Source: Bacteroidales bacterium (GTDB lineage Bacteria > Bacteroidota > Bacteroidia > Bacteroidales > VadinHA17). From it: 64,000 nucleotides of DNA. The translations under genes were made by a program, and so were the position numbers. Each line of letters opens with the position of its first letter. Within the stretch, counting starts at the first letter, position 1. The DNA lies in NCBI GenBank assembly GCA_021371855.1, contig JAJFVL010000022.1:1-64000 (forward strand), read 5' to 3'. Positions 35,043 through 44,593 of this stretch are shown piece by piece. The notes under the pieces were generated by a model. The model did not search any database and was not told the DNA's origin. It was given only the letters and a program-made list of their open reading frames with translations.

Positions 35043-35897
35043 ATGTCAAAAGAACTTACCAAACAACATAATAGCCTTTTCGAGCAAATAAGGCAAACAG
35101 ACGAAAGTGGTAATGAATTTTGGAGCGCCAGAGATTTGTCAAAAGTGTTGGAATACTCTGAATACAGGCACTTTATGTCAGTAATAGAACGAGCAAAAGA
35201 AGCTTGCATTAACAGTGGCCAGCAAATAACAGACCATTTCGAGGATATCCTCGAAATGGTTAATATTGGGTCTGGGGCACAAAGAAAAACTGAAAGCGTA
35301 AAACTTTCAAGGTATGCATGTTATTTGATTGTACAAAATGCCGACCCTGGTAAAGAGGTTGTGGCCTTGGGTCAGACCTATTTTGCTGTGCAAACCCGTT
35401 TACAGGAAATTCGTCAAATGGACGAGTACAACCGTTTGAGTACCGAAGACGAAAAACGGATGTTTCTCCGCAACGAAATGGCAAAACATAATACACAGCT
35501 TGCGGCAGCCGCAAAAAATGCCGGAGTAATTGAGCCTGTAGATTATGCAATATTTCAGAATCACGGATATATGGGTTTGTATGGAGGATTAGATGCTAAA
35601 GCAATCCATAAAAAGAAAGGGCTAAAGAAAAGCCAGCAGATACTCGACCACATGGGCAGTACAGAGTTGGCAGCGAATCTGTTCCGAGCTACACAAACCG
35701 AAGAAAAGCTAAAAAGAGAAAACATCAGAGGTAAACAGAAAGCCAACCAAACACACTACGAAGTAGGCAAAAAAGTGCGCAAAACCATTCAGGAATTAGG
35801 AGGCGAAATGCCCGAAAACCTGCCCGTAGCAGATAGTATCAAGAGGATAGAAAAAGCCCGGGAGCCTAAATCGCTAAAAAAACCAAAGAAAAAATAA
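35043..35897 (+). CDS. dinD: DNA-damage-inducible protein D homologue
   Basis: A 284-residue DinD-family protein, with an N-terminal BRO-N/P22AR-like domain (EFWSARDLSKVLEYSEYRHF, then RKTESVKLSRYACYLIVQNADP) and a helical C-terminal half. E. coli DinD is SOS-induced and inhibits RecA-driven strand exchange. In many genomes, as here, the gene sits inside type I restriction operons, where it may protect the host chromosome or adjust repair after cleavage. It starts three bases after hsdM. No LexA-type operator was seen. Confidence 0.88.
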   Translation: MSKELTKQHNSLFEQIRQTDESGNEFWSARDLSKVLEYSEYRHFMSVIERAKEACINSGQQITDHFEDILEMVNIGSGAQRKTESVKLSRYACYLIVQNADPGKEVVALGQTYFAVQTRLQEIRQMDEYNRLSTEDEKRMFLRNEMAKHNTQLAAAAKNAGVIEPVDYAIFQNHGYMGLYGGLDAKAIHKKKGLKKSQQILDHMGSTELAANLFRATQTEEKLKRENIRGKQKANQTHYEVGKKVRKTIQELGGEMPENLPVADSIKRIEKAREPKSLKKPKKK

Positions 35898-35943
35898 TAA
35901 AATCATTGAGTCATAGAAATCAAGGTTCAGACAACTTTTAAAG

Positions 35944-36192
35944 ATGAAAATAATGAGCAATAAAAACATATACAACTTTACTGTTGGCGAACTGATAAAA
36001 ATATTACAGCAATACCCCAAAGATATGCCGGTGGTTGTAAGCGGTTACGAAAACGGTTATGAGAATTTTTATCATCCGTTTGTGAAAAAAGTAAAACACA
36101 TGCCCGAAAACCCTTATTACGATGGTCTGTTTCAGCTCGACGACAATGGAGCAGATGCCCTGCTTTTAGAAAGGGAGGTCAGAAATGACTGA
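35944..36192 (+). CDS. Small conserved-looking protein in the type I operon
   Basis: An 82-residue soluble protein, with TVGELIKILQQYPKDMPVVVSGYE as its core and an acidic C-terminus; a Met nine bases downstream could also be the start. The pattern ELIKxLxxYPxDxPVVV is found in small hypothetical proteins linked to restriction or phage genes, but no function is known. Its end overlaps hsdS by eight bases (ATGACTGA), so the two are co-translated. It may modulate the specificity subunit. Confidence 0.6.
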   Translation: MKIMSNKNIYNFTVGELIKILQQYPKDMPVVVSGYENGYENFYHPFVKKVKHMPENPYYDGLFQLDDNGADALLLEREVRND

Positions 36193-37369
36193 GTGGAAAG
36201 AAGTAGAATTACAAGAAATAGCTGAAGTACAAACTGGACCATTTGGAAGTCAGTTAAAAAATGAACAATATGTAACAGGTGGTACTCCTGTTGTTACTGT
36301 AGAACATTTACAGGACTTTAGGATAATTGACTTTGATTATCCAAGTGTAACAGAAGAAGATAAAAACAGACTTTCAAAATATTTATTAAAACAGGATGAC
36401 ATAGTTTTTACAAGGGTTGGTTCTGTTGATTTAAGTGCATTTGTAAAAAAGCACCAAGATGGTTGGATGTTTTCTTCAAGAATGCTTCGTGTTAGGGCAA
36501 ACCCCGTTGAAGTAGATTCACGATTTTTAAGCTATTATTTTCAACAGAAAAGTTTTAGAGATTACATTTTGAATATTTCGGTTGGTGCAACAATGCCTTC
36601 AATAAATACTGAAATTTTAAAAACAATACCTGTTTCTTATCCTTATTTACCTGAACAAAAAGCCATAGCCGAAATCCTTTCCAGCCTCGACGACAAAATT
36701 GACCTGCTCCATCGCCAAAACGCCACCCTCGAAAAAATGGCAGAAACGCTTTTTAGGCAGTGGTTTGTGGAGGAAGCTAAGGAGGAGTGGGAAATAGGAA
36801 CTTTAGATGAAATACTAACAGTTAAAGGTGGAACGACTCCAAGTACAAGCGAACCCGCATTTTGGAATGGAACAATACATTGGACTTCTCCAAGAGATAT
36901 TACAAACTTAAATGGGATTTACTTATTCGACACTGAAAGAAAAATAACCGAATTAGGACTCTCAAAAATTAGTTCTGGTTTATTACCAAAAGGCACTTTA
37001 CTGATGTCCTCAAGAGCACCTGTTGGAGTTTTGGCCTTTTCTGAAGTTCCAGTTGCAATCAATCAAGGATACATTGCTATTCTTGACGACAAGGGATATT
37101 CAAAAGAATTCATCTACCTGTGGTTGAAAATAAACATTGATACAGTTCATAGTTTTTCAAATGGCTCAACATTTATGGAAGTTAGTAAATCTGCATTTAA
37201 ATCAATAGAAATTCAAATACCACCTATGAGCATATTAAGAGAATTTCAATTTATAGTTAAACCCTATTTTGAAAAAATTAAAACAAACCAAACCCAAATC
37301 CGCACCCTCACCGCTTTGGGCGATACCTTGTTGCCGAAATTGATGAATGGGGAGGTAAGGGTATTGTAA
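36185..37369 (+). CDS. hsdS: Type I restriction specificity subunit
   Basis: DNA-recognition subunit of the type I enzyme, 394 residues. Two target-recognition domains are seen, each followed by a conserved helix. The first spans about 1-155 (QTGPFGSQLKNEQY ... PYLPEQKAIAEILSSLDDKIDLLHRQNATLE). The second begins GTLDEILTVKGGTTPST and ends with IRTLTALGDTLLPKLMNGEV. Conserved helices set the spacing between the two half-sites. The two domains look unrelated, so the site should be asymmetric and bipartite; its sequence cannot be predicted here. No second hsdS or inversion-ready repeat was seen nearby. Confidence 0.92.
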   Translation: MTEWKEVELQEIAEVQTGPFGSQLKNEQYVTGGTPVVTVEHLQDFRIIDFDYPSVTEEDKNRLSKYLLKQDDIVFTRVGSVDLSAFVKKHQDGWMFSSRMLRVRANPVEVDSRFLSYYFQQKSFRDYILNISVGATMPSINTEILKTIPVSYPYLPEQKAIAEILSSLDDKIDLLHRQNATLEKMAETLFRQWFVEEAKEEWEIGTLDEILTVKGGTTPSTSEPAFWNGTIHWTSPRDITNLNGIYLFDTERKITELGLSKISSGLLPKGTLLMSSRAPVGVLAFSEVPVAINQGYIAILDDKGYSKEFIYLWLKINIDTVHSFSNGSTFMEVSKSAFKSIEIQIPPMSILREFQFIVKPYFEKIKTNQTQIRTLTALGDTLLPKLMNGEVRVL

Positions 37370-37403
37370 AGATAAGGCATGCTTTGTCCCCAAAAAAACC
37401 GAT

Positions 37404-38006
37404 ATGGACAAATTTCAAAATAAATACCGCATACCATCTACCCGACTGCAAAACTGGAATTACGGACAAAATGCGGCCTATTTTGTAACCATTTGCACAC
37501 AGGACAGAGAATGTTATTTTGGTGATGTGGTTGATGGGAAAATGCATTTGTCGGATATCGGGATTATCGCCGATATTCTTTGGCACGAAATAAAAAACCA
37601 TGTACAAAACATTGAATTGGGCGAATTTGTGGTAATGCCAAATCATGTGCACGGGATATTGATATTGAATGGTAATGATACCATTCGCATGAACAACGCC
37701 AACGTAGAGACAACGCATGCGTTGTCTCTACAAACCCAACAACAAACCCAACAACAAACCAATGGGCAAAAACGATTTCAAAACCAGGGCAAAAACACAT
37801 TATCGTCAATTATCGGTTCATATAAATCGGCGGTTTCAAAACATGCACACCGGTTAGGGTTCCATTTTGTATGGCAATCGAGGTTTCATGACCACATTAT
37901 CCGAAACAGACAATCGTATCAAACCATATCCGAATATATCATCTCTAATCCGTTAAGATGGAACAATGATAAATTCAATTGTATGAATAAAAATATTGAA
38001 GAATGA
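37404..38006 (+). CDS. REP-associated tyrosine transposase (RAYT) within the restriction operon
   Basis: A 200-residue HUH single-strand transposase of the Y1/RAYT group. The HUH motif is FVVMPNHVHGIL and the catalytic tyrosine is probably in TISEYIISNPLRW. RAYTs recognise GTAG-headed REP hairpins. A perfect 28-bp palindrome starting GTAGAGAC (37704-37731) lies inside this gene and encodes VETTHALSL in a variable linker before a Gln-rich run (QTQQQTQQQTNGQ). The stop overlaps the hsdR start by four bases (ATGA), so the transposase gene is embedded in the restriction operon without disrupting it. Confidence 0.85.
   Translation: MDKFQNKYRIPSTRLQNWNYGQNAAYFVTICTQDRECYFGDVVDGKMHLSDIGIIADILWHEIKNHVQNIELGEFVVMPNHVHGILILNGNDTIRMNNANVETTHALSLQTQQQTQQQTNGQKRFQNQGKNTLSSIIGSYKSAVSKHAHRLGFHFVWQSRFHDHIIRNRQSYQTISEYIISNPLRWNNDKFNCMNKNIEE
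37704..37731. repeat. GTAG-type REP palindrome inside the RAYT gene
   Basis: GTAGAGACAACGCATGCGTTGTCTCTAC is a perfect palindrome of 14 bp per arm, beginning with the GTAG tetranucleotide that RAYT enzymes bind. A related palindrome beginning GTAGAGAC lies at 50358-50384. Confidence 0.8.
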
Positions 38007-38968
38007 CCCGAATTACGGAAAACAGCATTGAAGAATTTGCAATCGAGTTATTGGACAAGCTCGGTTACGAATACATTTATGCGCCCAATATTGCCCCTGA
38101 TGGTGAAACACCCGAACGGGAGACCTACGAGCAGGTTTTATTGATTGATCGTTTACAAAACGCTGTAAAACGTATTAACAAATCCATTCCTGCCGATGCA
38201 CAAGACGAAGCCTTAAAGGAAATCCAGCGTATTGCTTCGCCTGAATTATTGGCGAATAATGAATCTTTTCACAGGCTTTTAACTGAAGGTATTCCTGTTT
38301 CAAAGCGGGTTGATGGAGATGACCGTGGCGACCGTGTTTGGCTGATTGACTTTAAAAATCCGTACAACAACGATTTTGTGGTTGCCAACCAGTTTACCGT
38401 GGTGGAGAACAACAATAACAAACGTCCCGATGTAATTTTGTTTGTCAATGGTATTCCGTTGGTGGTTATCGAATTAAAAAATGCTGCCGATGAAAATGCA
38501 ACCATTCATTCGGCATTCAAACAGATAGAAACTTATAAATCTATTATCCCAGGCCTTTTTATGTACAACGGTTTTGTAGTTATTTCAGATGGGTTGGAAG
38601 CCAAAGCTGGTTCCATTTCGGCTGGGTTCAGCCGTTTTATGGCATGGAAATCTGCCGATGGTAAAGCCGAAGCATCACATTTGGTTAGCCAGTTAGAAAC
38701 CCTTATTTTGGGTATGCTCAATAAAGAAACGCTGATTGATTTAATCCGTCATTTCATTGTATTTGAAAAATCGAAAAGAGAAGACCCCGAAACGGGAATC
38801 ATTACTATAACCACAGTTAAAAAGCTTGCAGCTTATCATCAATACTATGCTGTAAACCGTGCTGTGGAATCCACACTACGGGCATCGGGCTTTAATTCCC
38901 CTCCTTTGGAGGGGTGGCAGACGAAGTCTGACGGGGTGGTCAATTCCCCTCCTTTGGAGGGGTGGTAG
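38003..38968 (+). pseudogene. hsdR: Type I restriction subunit HsdR, N-terminal part (split by stop)
   Basis: The first 300 residues are the HsdR N-terminal nuclease domain, with the PD-(D/E)XK site Asp143 (RPDVILF), Glu157 and Lys159 (VVIELKN). The frame then enters two 48-bp repeats translated as NSPPLEGWQTKSDGVV and ends at TAG (38966-38968). Downstream, the same frame reopens 15 bases later and continues through a DUF559 domain into the HsdR motor. Without the TAG the whole would be one 1235-residue protein. In repeat copy 1 the same codon is CAG, so a single C-to-T change made the stop. Read-through, a split enzyme or inactivation are all possible. Confidence 0.85.
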
Positions 38969-38989
38969 ACGAAGTCTGACGGGGTGGTC
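38894..38989 (+). repeat. Two tandem 48-bp repeats
   Basis: Copies 38894-38941 and 38942-38989 are identical except C (38918) versus T (38966). Each contains the palindrome CCCCTCC-TTT-GGAGGGG and the hairpin-like CAGACGAAGTCTG, and ends GACGGGGTGGTC. Confidence 0.9.
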
Positions 38990-39386
38990 AAAAGAGCCAG
39001 TAAAAACTACTTCGAATTACCCTACAATCCAAAACTTAAAGAACGCGCATGTGCATTGCGTCAAGCCGGAAATTTACCGGAAGTTCTTTTCTGGAATCAG
39101 GTAAAGAACAAGCAATTTAGAGGTTACGATTTCGACAGACAAAAGATAATTGGCAATTATATTGTTGATTTTTATTGCTGCAACTGTCAAGTAGTGATAG
39201 AAGTAGATGGAAGCAGTCATGATGAAAAACAGGAATACGATGCAGAACGAGATACTTACCTGGAATCGCTTGGTTTAAAGCTGATTCATATTCCGGTAAT
39301 GGATGTGTTGCAGAGAATGAATGCGGTTATGGAGATGCTCTACGACCACCCCGCCCTAAAGGGCACCCCTCCGGAGGAGGGGAATT
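38894..39386 (+). mobile_element. DUF559 endonuclease element inserted in hsdR
   Basis: A 493-bp insertion between the HsdR nuclease and motor domains. The left end is the 48-bp repeat (AATTCCCCTCC...GACGGGGTGGTC). The right end (39344-39386) is its imperfect inverted copy, beginning GACCACCCCG and ending GGAGGAGGGGAATT. Between them is a single DUF559 endonuclease domain. The whole insert is open in the hsdR frame apart from one TAG. Repeats of this type with DUF559 genes appear to be dispersed in Bacteroidota; the movement mechanism is not established. Confidence 0.75.
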
Positions 39387-41710
39387 TGGTCATGGAATCG
39401 CCAGAAAGTTACGGTGTGCCAGGCGTAAAAAAACAACCTGTTGGCGACCGCAAAGGTGGCGTAGTTTGGCACACACAAGGGAGCGGCAAATCGCTTTCAA
39501 TGGTTTTTTATACTGGCAAAATCGTGTTGGCAATGGATAACCCTACCATTGTAGTAATTACCGACCGCAACGATTTGGACGACCAGCTTTTTGATACATT
39601 CGCAGCATCTAAACAGCTATTACGACAAGAACCCGTTCAGGCCGAAGATAGAAACCAACTGAAAGAACTTCTAAAGGTCGGTTCGGGTGGTGTGGTTTTT
39701 ACAACCATTCAAAAATTTCAACCCGACAATGGAAATGTTTACGAATTGCTTTCCAATCGTGAAAACATTGTTGTAATTGCCGATGAAGCACACCGCACAC
39801 AATACGGTTTTAAAGCCAAAACTATTGACGACAAAAACGAGAGAGGTGATGTAGTCGGTAAAAAAATTGTTTATGGTTTTGCAAAATATATGCGTGATGC
39901 CTTGCCTAATGCTACTTATCTGGGTTTTACAGGTACACCCATTGAAAATACCGATGTAAATACCCCTGCCGTTTTCGGGAATTATGTGGACATTTACGAC
40001 ATTGCTCAAGCCGTTGAAGACGGGGCGACTGTCCGTATTTATTACGAAAGCCGCTTGGCAAAAGTAAACCTTAGCGAAGAAGGCAAAAAGTTAGTTGACG
40101 AATTGGACGAAGAACTAGACCAGGAGGATTTAACCGATACCCAAAAAGCAAAATCAAAGTGGACTCAATTAGAAGCATTGGTAGGCAGCGAAAACCGAAT
40201 TAACCAGATTGCAAAAGATATTATAGAACATTTCGAACAACGACAAGCTGTTTTTGAAGGCAAAGGGATGATTGTTACCATGAGTCGCCGTATTGCAGCC
40301 GATTTATACGAAGCCATCATCAAACTAAAACCCGAATGGCATTCCGGTGAACTGAACAAAGGCGTTATCAAAGTGGTAATGACTTCTTCATCGTCTGATG
40401 GTCCCAAGATTTCAAAACATCATACTACCAAAGAACAACGCCGTACTTTAGCCGAACGCATGAAAAACCCCGATGATGAACTAAAACTTGTTATAGTTCG
40501 GGATATGTGGCTCACTGGTTTTGACGCGCCAAGTTTGCACACCCTTTACATTGACAAACCTATGAAAGGGCATAATTTGATGCAAGCTATCGCAAGGGTA
40601 AACCGTGTTTACAAGGACAAACCGGGTGGTTTAATTGTCGATTATTTAGGTATTGCGTCCGATTTAAAAAAGGCACTTTCATTCTATTCCGATTCAGGTG
40701 GAAAAGGCGACCCGACCATTTTACAGGAACAGGCTGTTCAGTTGATGTTGGAAAAACTGGAAGTGGTTTCCAATATGTATTATGCATTTAATTATGAAGA
40801 TTTTTTTGAAGCCGAAACTTCCAAAAAGCTTTCTATTATTTTGGCCGCCGAGGAACACATCTTAGGCTTGGAAGATGGCAGGAAAAGATACATAAATGAA
40901 GTTTCGGCATTGTCAAAAGCCTTTGCCATAGCTATTCCGCATGATAAGGCAATGGATGCCAAAGATGAAATTTCATTTTTTCAGGCAGTAAAAGCACGTT
41001 TGGCAAAATTTGACGGTACAGGTTCGGGCAAAACCGATGAAGAAATTGAGACAACCATCCGTCAGGTAATTGACAAAGCATTGGTTACCGAAAAAGTAAT
41101 TGATGTATTTGATGCCGCAGGACTAAAGAAACCTGACATTTCAATACTTTCAGAAGAATTCCTTTTGGAACTAAAAGGAATGGAACATAAAAATGTAGCC
41201 CTCGAAGTATTGAAAAAGCTATTGAATGATGAAATAAAATCGAGAGCTAAAAAGAACCTTGTTAAAAGTAAGTCTTTAATGGAAATGTTGGAAAATGCCA
41301 TTAAGAAATACCATAATAAAATCCTTACAGCAGCCGAAGTTATTGAGGAACTGATAAACCTGAGCAAAGAAATTGTTGAAATGGATAGCGAGGCCAAAGC
41401 AATGGGATTATCAGACTTTGAATATGCTTTTTACACAGCAGTTGCGAACAACGACAGCGCAAGAGAACTCATGCAAAAAGACAAATTGCGTGAATTAGCC
41501 GTTGTTTTGACAGAAACCATCAAACAAAATGCCTCGATTGATTGGACAATAAAGGAAAGTGTTAAAGCTAAATTGAAGGTTGCTGTAAAAAGACTTTTAA
41601 GAAAATATGGCTATCCGCCAGACATGCAAATGCTCGCAACTGAAACCGTATTGAAACAAGCAGAAATGATTGCTAATGAATTGACAAACAAAGAAAAAGC
41701 TAAAATATAA
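38984..41710 (+). CDS. hsdR: DUF559 endonuclease domain fused to HsdR motor domains
   Basis: Opens at GTG 38984 inside the second repeat; 908 residues. Residues ~8-125 are a DUF559 (Vsr-like PD-(D/E)XK) domain, with [22 protein letters not shown] and a following [13 protein letters not shown]. From about residue 135 the HsdR translocase resumes: [11 protein letters not shown] (Walker A), [11 protein letters not shown] (DEAH box), LGFTGTPIE, and [16 protein letters not shown] (motif VI), then a helical C-terminus for HsdM binding. The HsdR nuclease domain is on the preceding fragment. This piece might be made separately from the GTG, giving a motor with a substitute nuclease, or as part of a read-through product. 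Confidence 0.85.
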   Translation: MVKRASKNYFELPYNPKLKERACALRQAGNLPEVLFWNQVKNKQFRGYDFDRQKIIGNYIVDFYCCNCQVVIEVDGSSHDEKQEYDAERDTYLESLGLKLIHIPVMDVLQRMNAVMEMLYDHPALKGTPPEEGNLVMESPESYGVPGVKKQPVGDRKGGVVWHTQGSGKSLSMVFYTGKIVLAMDNPTIVVITDRNDLDDQLFDTFAASKQLLRQEPVQAEDRNQLKELLKVGSGGVVFTTIQKFQPDNGNVYELLSNRENIVVIADEAHRTQYGFKAKTIDDKNERGDVVGKKIVYGFAKYMRDALPNATYLGFTGTPIENTDVNTPAVFGNYVDIYDIAQAVEDGATVRIYYESRLAKVNLSEEGKKLVDELDEELDQEDLTDTQKAKSKWTQLEALVGSENRINQIAKDIIEHFEQRQAVFEGKGMIVTMSRRIAADLYEAIIKLKPEWHSGELNKGVIKVVMTSSSSDGPKISKHHTTKEQRRTLAERMKNPDDELKLVIVRDMWLTGFDAPSLHTLYIDKPMKGHNLMQAIARVNRVYKDKPGGLIVDYLGIASDLKKALSFYSDSGGKGDPTILQEQAVQLMLEKLEVVSNMYYAFNYEDFFEAETSKKLSIILAAEEHILGLEDGRKRYINEVSALSKAFAIAIPHDKAMDAKDEISFFQAVKARLAKFDGTGSGKTDEEIETTIRQVIDKALVTEKVIDVFDAAGLKKPDISILSEEFLLELKGMEHKNVALEVLKKLLNDEIKSRAKKNLVKSKSLMEMLENAIKKYHNKILTAAEVIEELINLSKEIVEMDSEAKAMGLSDFEYAFYTAVANNDSARELMQKDKLRELAVVLTETIKQNASIDWTIKESVKAKLKVAVKRLLRKYGYPPDMQMLATETVLKQAEMIANELTNKEKAKI

Positions 41711-41742
41711 AATCTGTCATTTTTTGTCTCAGAGAATATAAT

Positions 41743-41817
41743 ATGAAATCCACATGATTGATTGCAAACACAAACCCTAATGAAAATAATTTTCAACCAT
41801 GTGGGTCCCATCCAACC
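41743..41817 (+). repeat. 75-bp imperfect palindrome, copy 1
   Basis: ATGAAATCCACATGATTG...CAACCATGTGGGTCCCAT. The arms CCACATGATTG (41750-41760) and CAACCATGTGG (41794-41804) are inverted with one mismatch. A closely similar element lies at 51535-51610; each sits 20-27 bases before a plus-strand start codon. Confidence 0.6.
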
Positions 41818-41844
41818 TTAAACTAAAAATTATCTACGTGTGAA

Positions 41845-42282
41845 ATGAAAAAAGAGGATATCCTTATCTGCTCTGAATTATCAAGACTCGGTAGAAACTT
41901 GCTAATGATTATGGGTATCCTTAATGAATGTATGAACCGGAATATTAAGGTTTGGACAATCAAAGACAATTATCGTCTGGGAAGCGATATCAGCTCCAAA
42001 GTTCTTGCGTTTGCTTTCGGACTTTCTGCAGAAATTGAACCAAATCTTATATCGCAAAGAACTAAAGAAGCCTTGGCCAGAAAAAGAGCTGAAGGCGTAA
42101 TTTTAGGTCGTCCTTTGGGTAGGAAATCCTCTAAAACCAAACTTACAGGACAGGAAAAAAAGATAAAAGAGTTATTAGATAAAAAAGTATCTTACAGCGC
42201 CATAGGTAGGATTTTAGGGGTGCACAGGTTAACCGTTTCTAGCTATGTAATGAGAGAAAAAATTAATTCATCAGAAAGTTAA
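41845..42282 (+). pseudogene. Truncated serine recombinase (resolvase/invertase)
   Basis: 145 residues resembling the C-terminal two thirds of a small serine recombinase: EDILICSELSRLGRNLLMIM, then the long helix FAFGLSAEIEPNLISQRTKEALARKRAEGVILGRP, then a helix-turn-helix (KKVSYSAIGRILGVHRLTVSSY). The usual first ~55 residues with the YxRVSTxxQ catalytic serine are missing, and the frame before the ATG is not open to them. The protein could still bind DNA but not recombine. It lies between hsdR and the primase-helicase gene, a likely scar of the element that brought that gene. Confidence 0.75.
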
Positions 42283-42450
42283 AAACACAATCACAGCAGT
42301 CACCCCCATTGCCTAAGCTCAATTAGCCATCGTGTTCAACATGGTTTGGCAAATTAGATAATTATACTATTTTTAAAGTTCATTTGCAACTCAAACTTAA
42401 TTATGTAATTACAATCTTAAAATAGATCAAAAGGGAAAATAAACTTTTTT

Positions 42451-44589
42451 ATGCAGTACACTCCTGAAAATATAATCCAATTCAAATCCATTTTCCATGG
42501 CAGGCAGGATGTATATGCTACTCATTGGGAAAAAGACGGTAAAAGTGGTTATATGCCTGCTTATAAAGTTGATTGGAGCGATTACAGAGAACACACAGCT
42601 AAAGGAGGAACATTTAAGGATTATCCAAAGAAAGAATATCAGCCGTTTACCACTGAAGTAATCCTTCAGCATTTCCAGGGAAACGAAACGATTGGAATTT
42701 ATCCTTTTTTAGAAGATAATACTTCATATTTTATTGCAGCCGATTTTGATGATAAAAATTGGGAAGTATCTATTTTAAAGTTGTATTCCACTTGTATTAA
42801 ATACGATATACCAGCATATATTGAACGTTCCCGGTCGGGTAATGGCGGTCATCTTTGGGTTTTCTTCGAAGAAAACCTTCCGGCAGAACAAACCCGTAAA
42901 TTAATGTTTGAACTGTTAAGAGAGGCTTCAATTATTTCACCTTTCGAAAAAGAACCAAGTTTTGACAGGTTATTTCCCAATCAGGATTTCCATTCAGGAA
43001 AAGGTCTTGGCAATCTGATTGCATTGCCTTTAAACGGTAAAGCTCTTCAAAACAGCAATTCCGTCTTCTCAAGTCCAGGTACTTCTGAACCATTTGTTGA
43101 TCAATTTGAAGCGATAAGCAGTTTTCGAAGACTATCAAAAGCAAATTTTCTTATCCTATATGAAAACTTCTTCGACCACAAACCACAGGAGTTCATGAAA
43201 TCAAAATTTTCCTTAGATTCTCATAATGAAATTGAAATACAAATTGACAGACTGATTTACCTTAAACGTCTGCAGCTAAACAAAAAACTTATCGAATTTC
43301 TCCGTGATAATTTGAACTTTCTAAATTCCGATTATCTGGTTAAAAAGAACATGGGCAGAGCAACTTATAATCTTGAAAAATATTTCAGGTTAATTGAAGA
43401 GACTTCAGATGAGGTAATTATTCCCAGAGGTTTTGTCGCCACACTTGTCACTTTCTGCAAGCACGAAAATCTTTCGTTCAAGATCATTGATAACCGTAAG
43501 AAGCTTGATTTCATAGATTTTGATTCAGAAATTGAATTATTACCAGATCAGGAACTAGCCATAGAAAAGACTTTAGACAAAGATTTTGGAGTAATTGTTT
43601 CTCCCCCAGGTTCAGGTAAAACTATTATCGGGCTCGAAATTATTGCACAAAAAAGGCAACCAGCCTTAATCATTGTTCATAGGATACAATTATTTGATCA
43701 ATGGATTGACCGTATACAAAGTTTCCTTAAAATACCCAAAAAAGAAATCGGCCAGATTGGCAATCAGAAATTTAAAATTGGCAAAGAGATAACTGTTGCA
43801 ATGATTCAATCTCTTGCCCGGAACGATAAAATCGCTAAAATATCTGATTGTTTTGGAACTATTATAGTTGACGAGTGTCATCATATCCCCGCAAAATCGT
43901 TCAGAGAAGCAATTGTTAACTTCAACTCATTTTATTTGTATGGTTTGACAGCTACTCCAAAACGCAAAAATAATGACGAAAAACTTATATATGTCTACAT
44001 TGGTAATATTTTATATAATGCTGATCAGATAAATCAGATTAAAAAAAACCAAACTAAAGTTGAGATTAATATCAGGTTAACAGACCTTTATGCCCCATTT
44101 GATTATAAAATCGATAAATACGAAACAATTTCAAGGATACTGATTCATGATACTCAACGTAATTCTCTTATAATTAAAGATTTGGAAAATAATATCGGCC
44201 GTTTTAAATCAGTTTTAGTCCTTACTGAACGAAAAGCACATGTGGAAATATTAAACCTTTACCTTAAAGACAAATATGAGACGATTCCCATTTCTGGGGA
44301 TGATTCCGAAAAAAGCAGGAAGAGTAAATTGGAACAATTAAAACAAGGCCATTACAAAATTGCAATTTCAACAGGTCAATACTTTGGAGAAGGTATTGAT
44401 CTTGATAATTTAGAATGCCTATTTATCGTTTACCCGTTTGCTTTTGAAGGGAAACTGATTCAATATATCGGTCGAATCCAGCGTTCAGGAAAACCATCTG
44501 TAATTTTCGATTACAGAGATTCAAAAATTGATTATTTTGACAAAATGTTTAAACAGAGAAACCGGTATTACAATAAACTATTAAAATAA
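42451..44589 (+). CDS. Primase-polymerase/SF2 helicase fusion (TOTE-like)
   Basis: A 712-residue fusion. Residues ~1-200 resemble the archaeo-eukaryotic primase (AEP) domain of TOTE conflict systems: FIAADFDDKNW supplies the catalytic D-x-D and RSRSGNGGHLWVFF the downstream His motif. Residues ~365-712 are a superfamily 2 helicase with Walker A SPPGSGKT, DECHH box IIVDECHHIPAK, LYGLTATPKRK and motif VI QYIGRIQRSGK. Such proteins may make or extend primers while unwinding, and are thought to act in conflicts between mobile elements and hosts. It is followed four bases later by an AlbA_2-type regulator. No kinase or ERCC4-type nuclease partner was seen. Confidence 0.75.
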   Translation: MQYTPENIIQFKSIFHGRQDVYATHWEKDGKSGYMPAYKVDWSDYREHTAKGGTFKDYPKKEYQPFTTEVILQHFQGNETIGIYPFLEDNTSYFIAADFDDKNWEVSILKLYSTCIKYDIPAYIERSRSGNGGHLWVFFEENLPAEQTRKLMFELLREASIISPFEKEPSFDRLFPNQDFHSGKGLGNLIALPLNGKALQNSNSVFSSPGTSEPFVDQFEAISSFRRLSKANFLILYENFFDHKPQEFMKSKFSLDSHNEIEIQIDRLIYLKRLQLNKKLIEFLRDNLNFLNSDYLVKKNMGRATYNLEKYFRLIEETSDEVIIPRGFVATLVTFCKHENLSFKIIDNRKKLDFIDFDSEIELLPDQELAIEKTLDKDFGVIVSPPGSGKTIIGLEIIAQKRQPALIIVHRIQLFDQWIDRIQSFLKIPKKEIGQIGNQKFKIGKEITVAMIQSLARNDKIAKISDCFGTIIVDECHHIPAKSFREAIVNFNSFYLYGLTATPKRKNNDEKLIYVYIGNILYNADQINQIKKNQTKVEINIRLTDLYAPFDYKIDKYETISRILIHDTQRNSLIIKDLENNIGRFKSVLVLTERKAHVEILNLYLKDKYETIPISGDDSEKSRKSKLEQLKQGHYKIAISTGQYFGEGIDLDNLECLFIVYPFAFEGKLIQYIGRIQRSGKPSVIFDYRDSKIDYFDKMFKQRNRYYNKLLK

Positions 44590-44593
44590 CCAT

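Noticed and set aside
37404-38006. Insertion sequence disrupting the restriction operon
   Set aside because: The gene is coupled to hsdR by an ATGA overlap, lacks IS ends, and the flanking restriction genes are not interrupted by it.
33218-41710. Restriction operon as a fourth cassette-like unit
   Set aside because: A GTTAAAT word precedes it, but no complementary arm was found after hsdR.
41845-42282. Functional invertase controlling a phase-variable promoter
   Set aside because: The N-terminal catalytic serine region is missing and no invertible segment with matched ends was found; the nearby palindrome arms are short and only ~33 bases apart.
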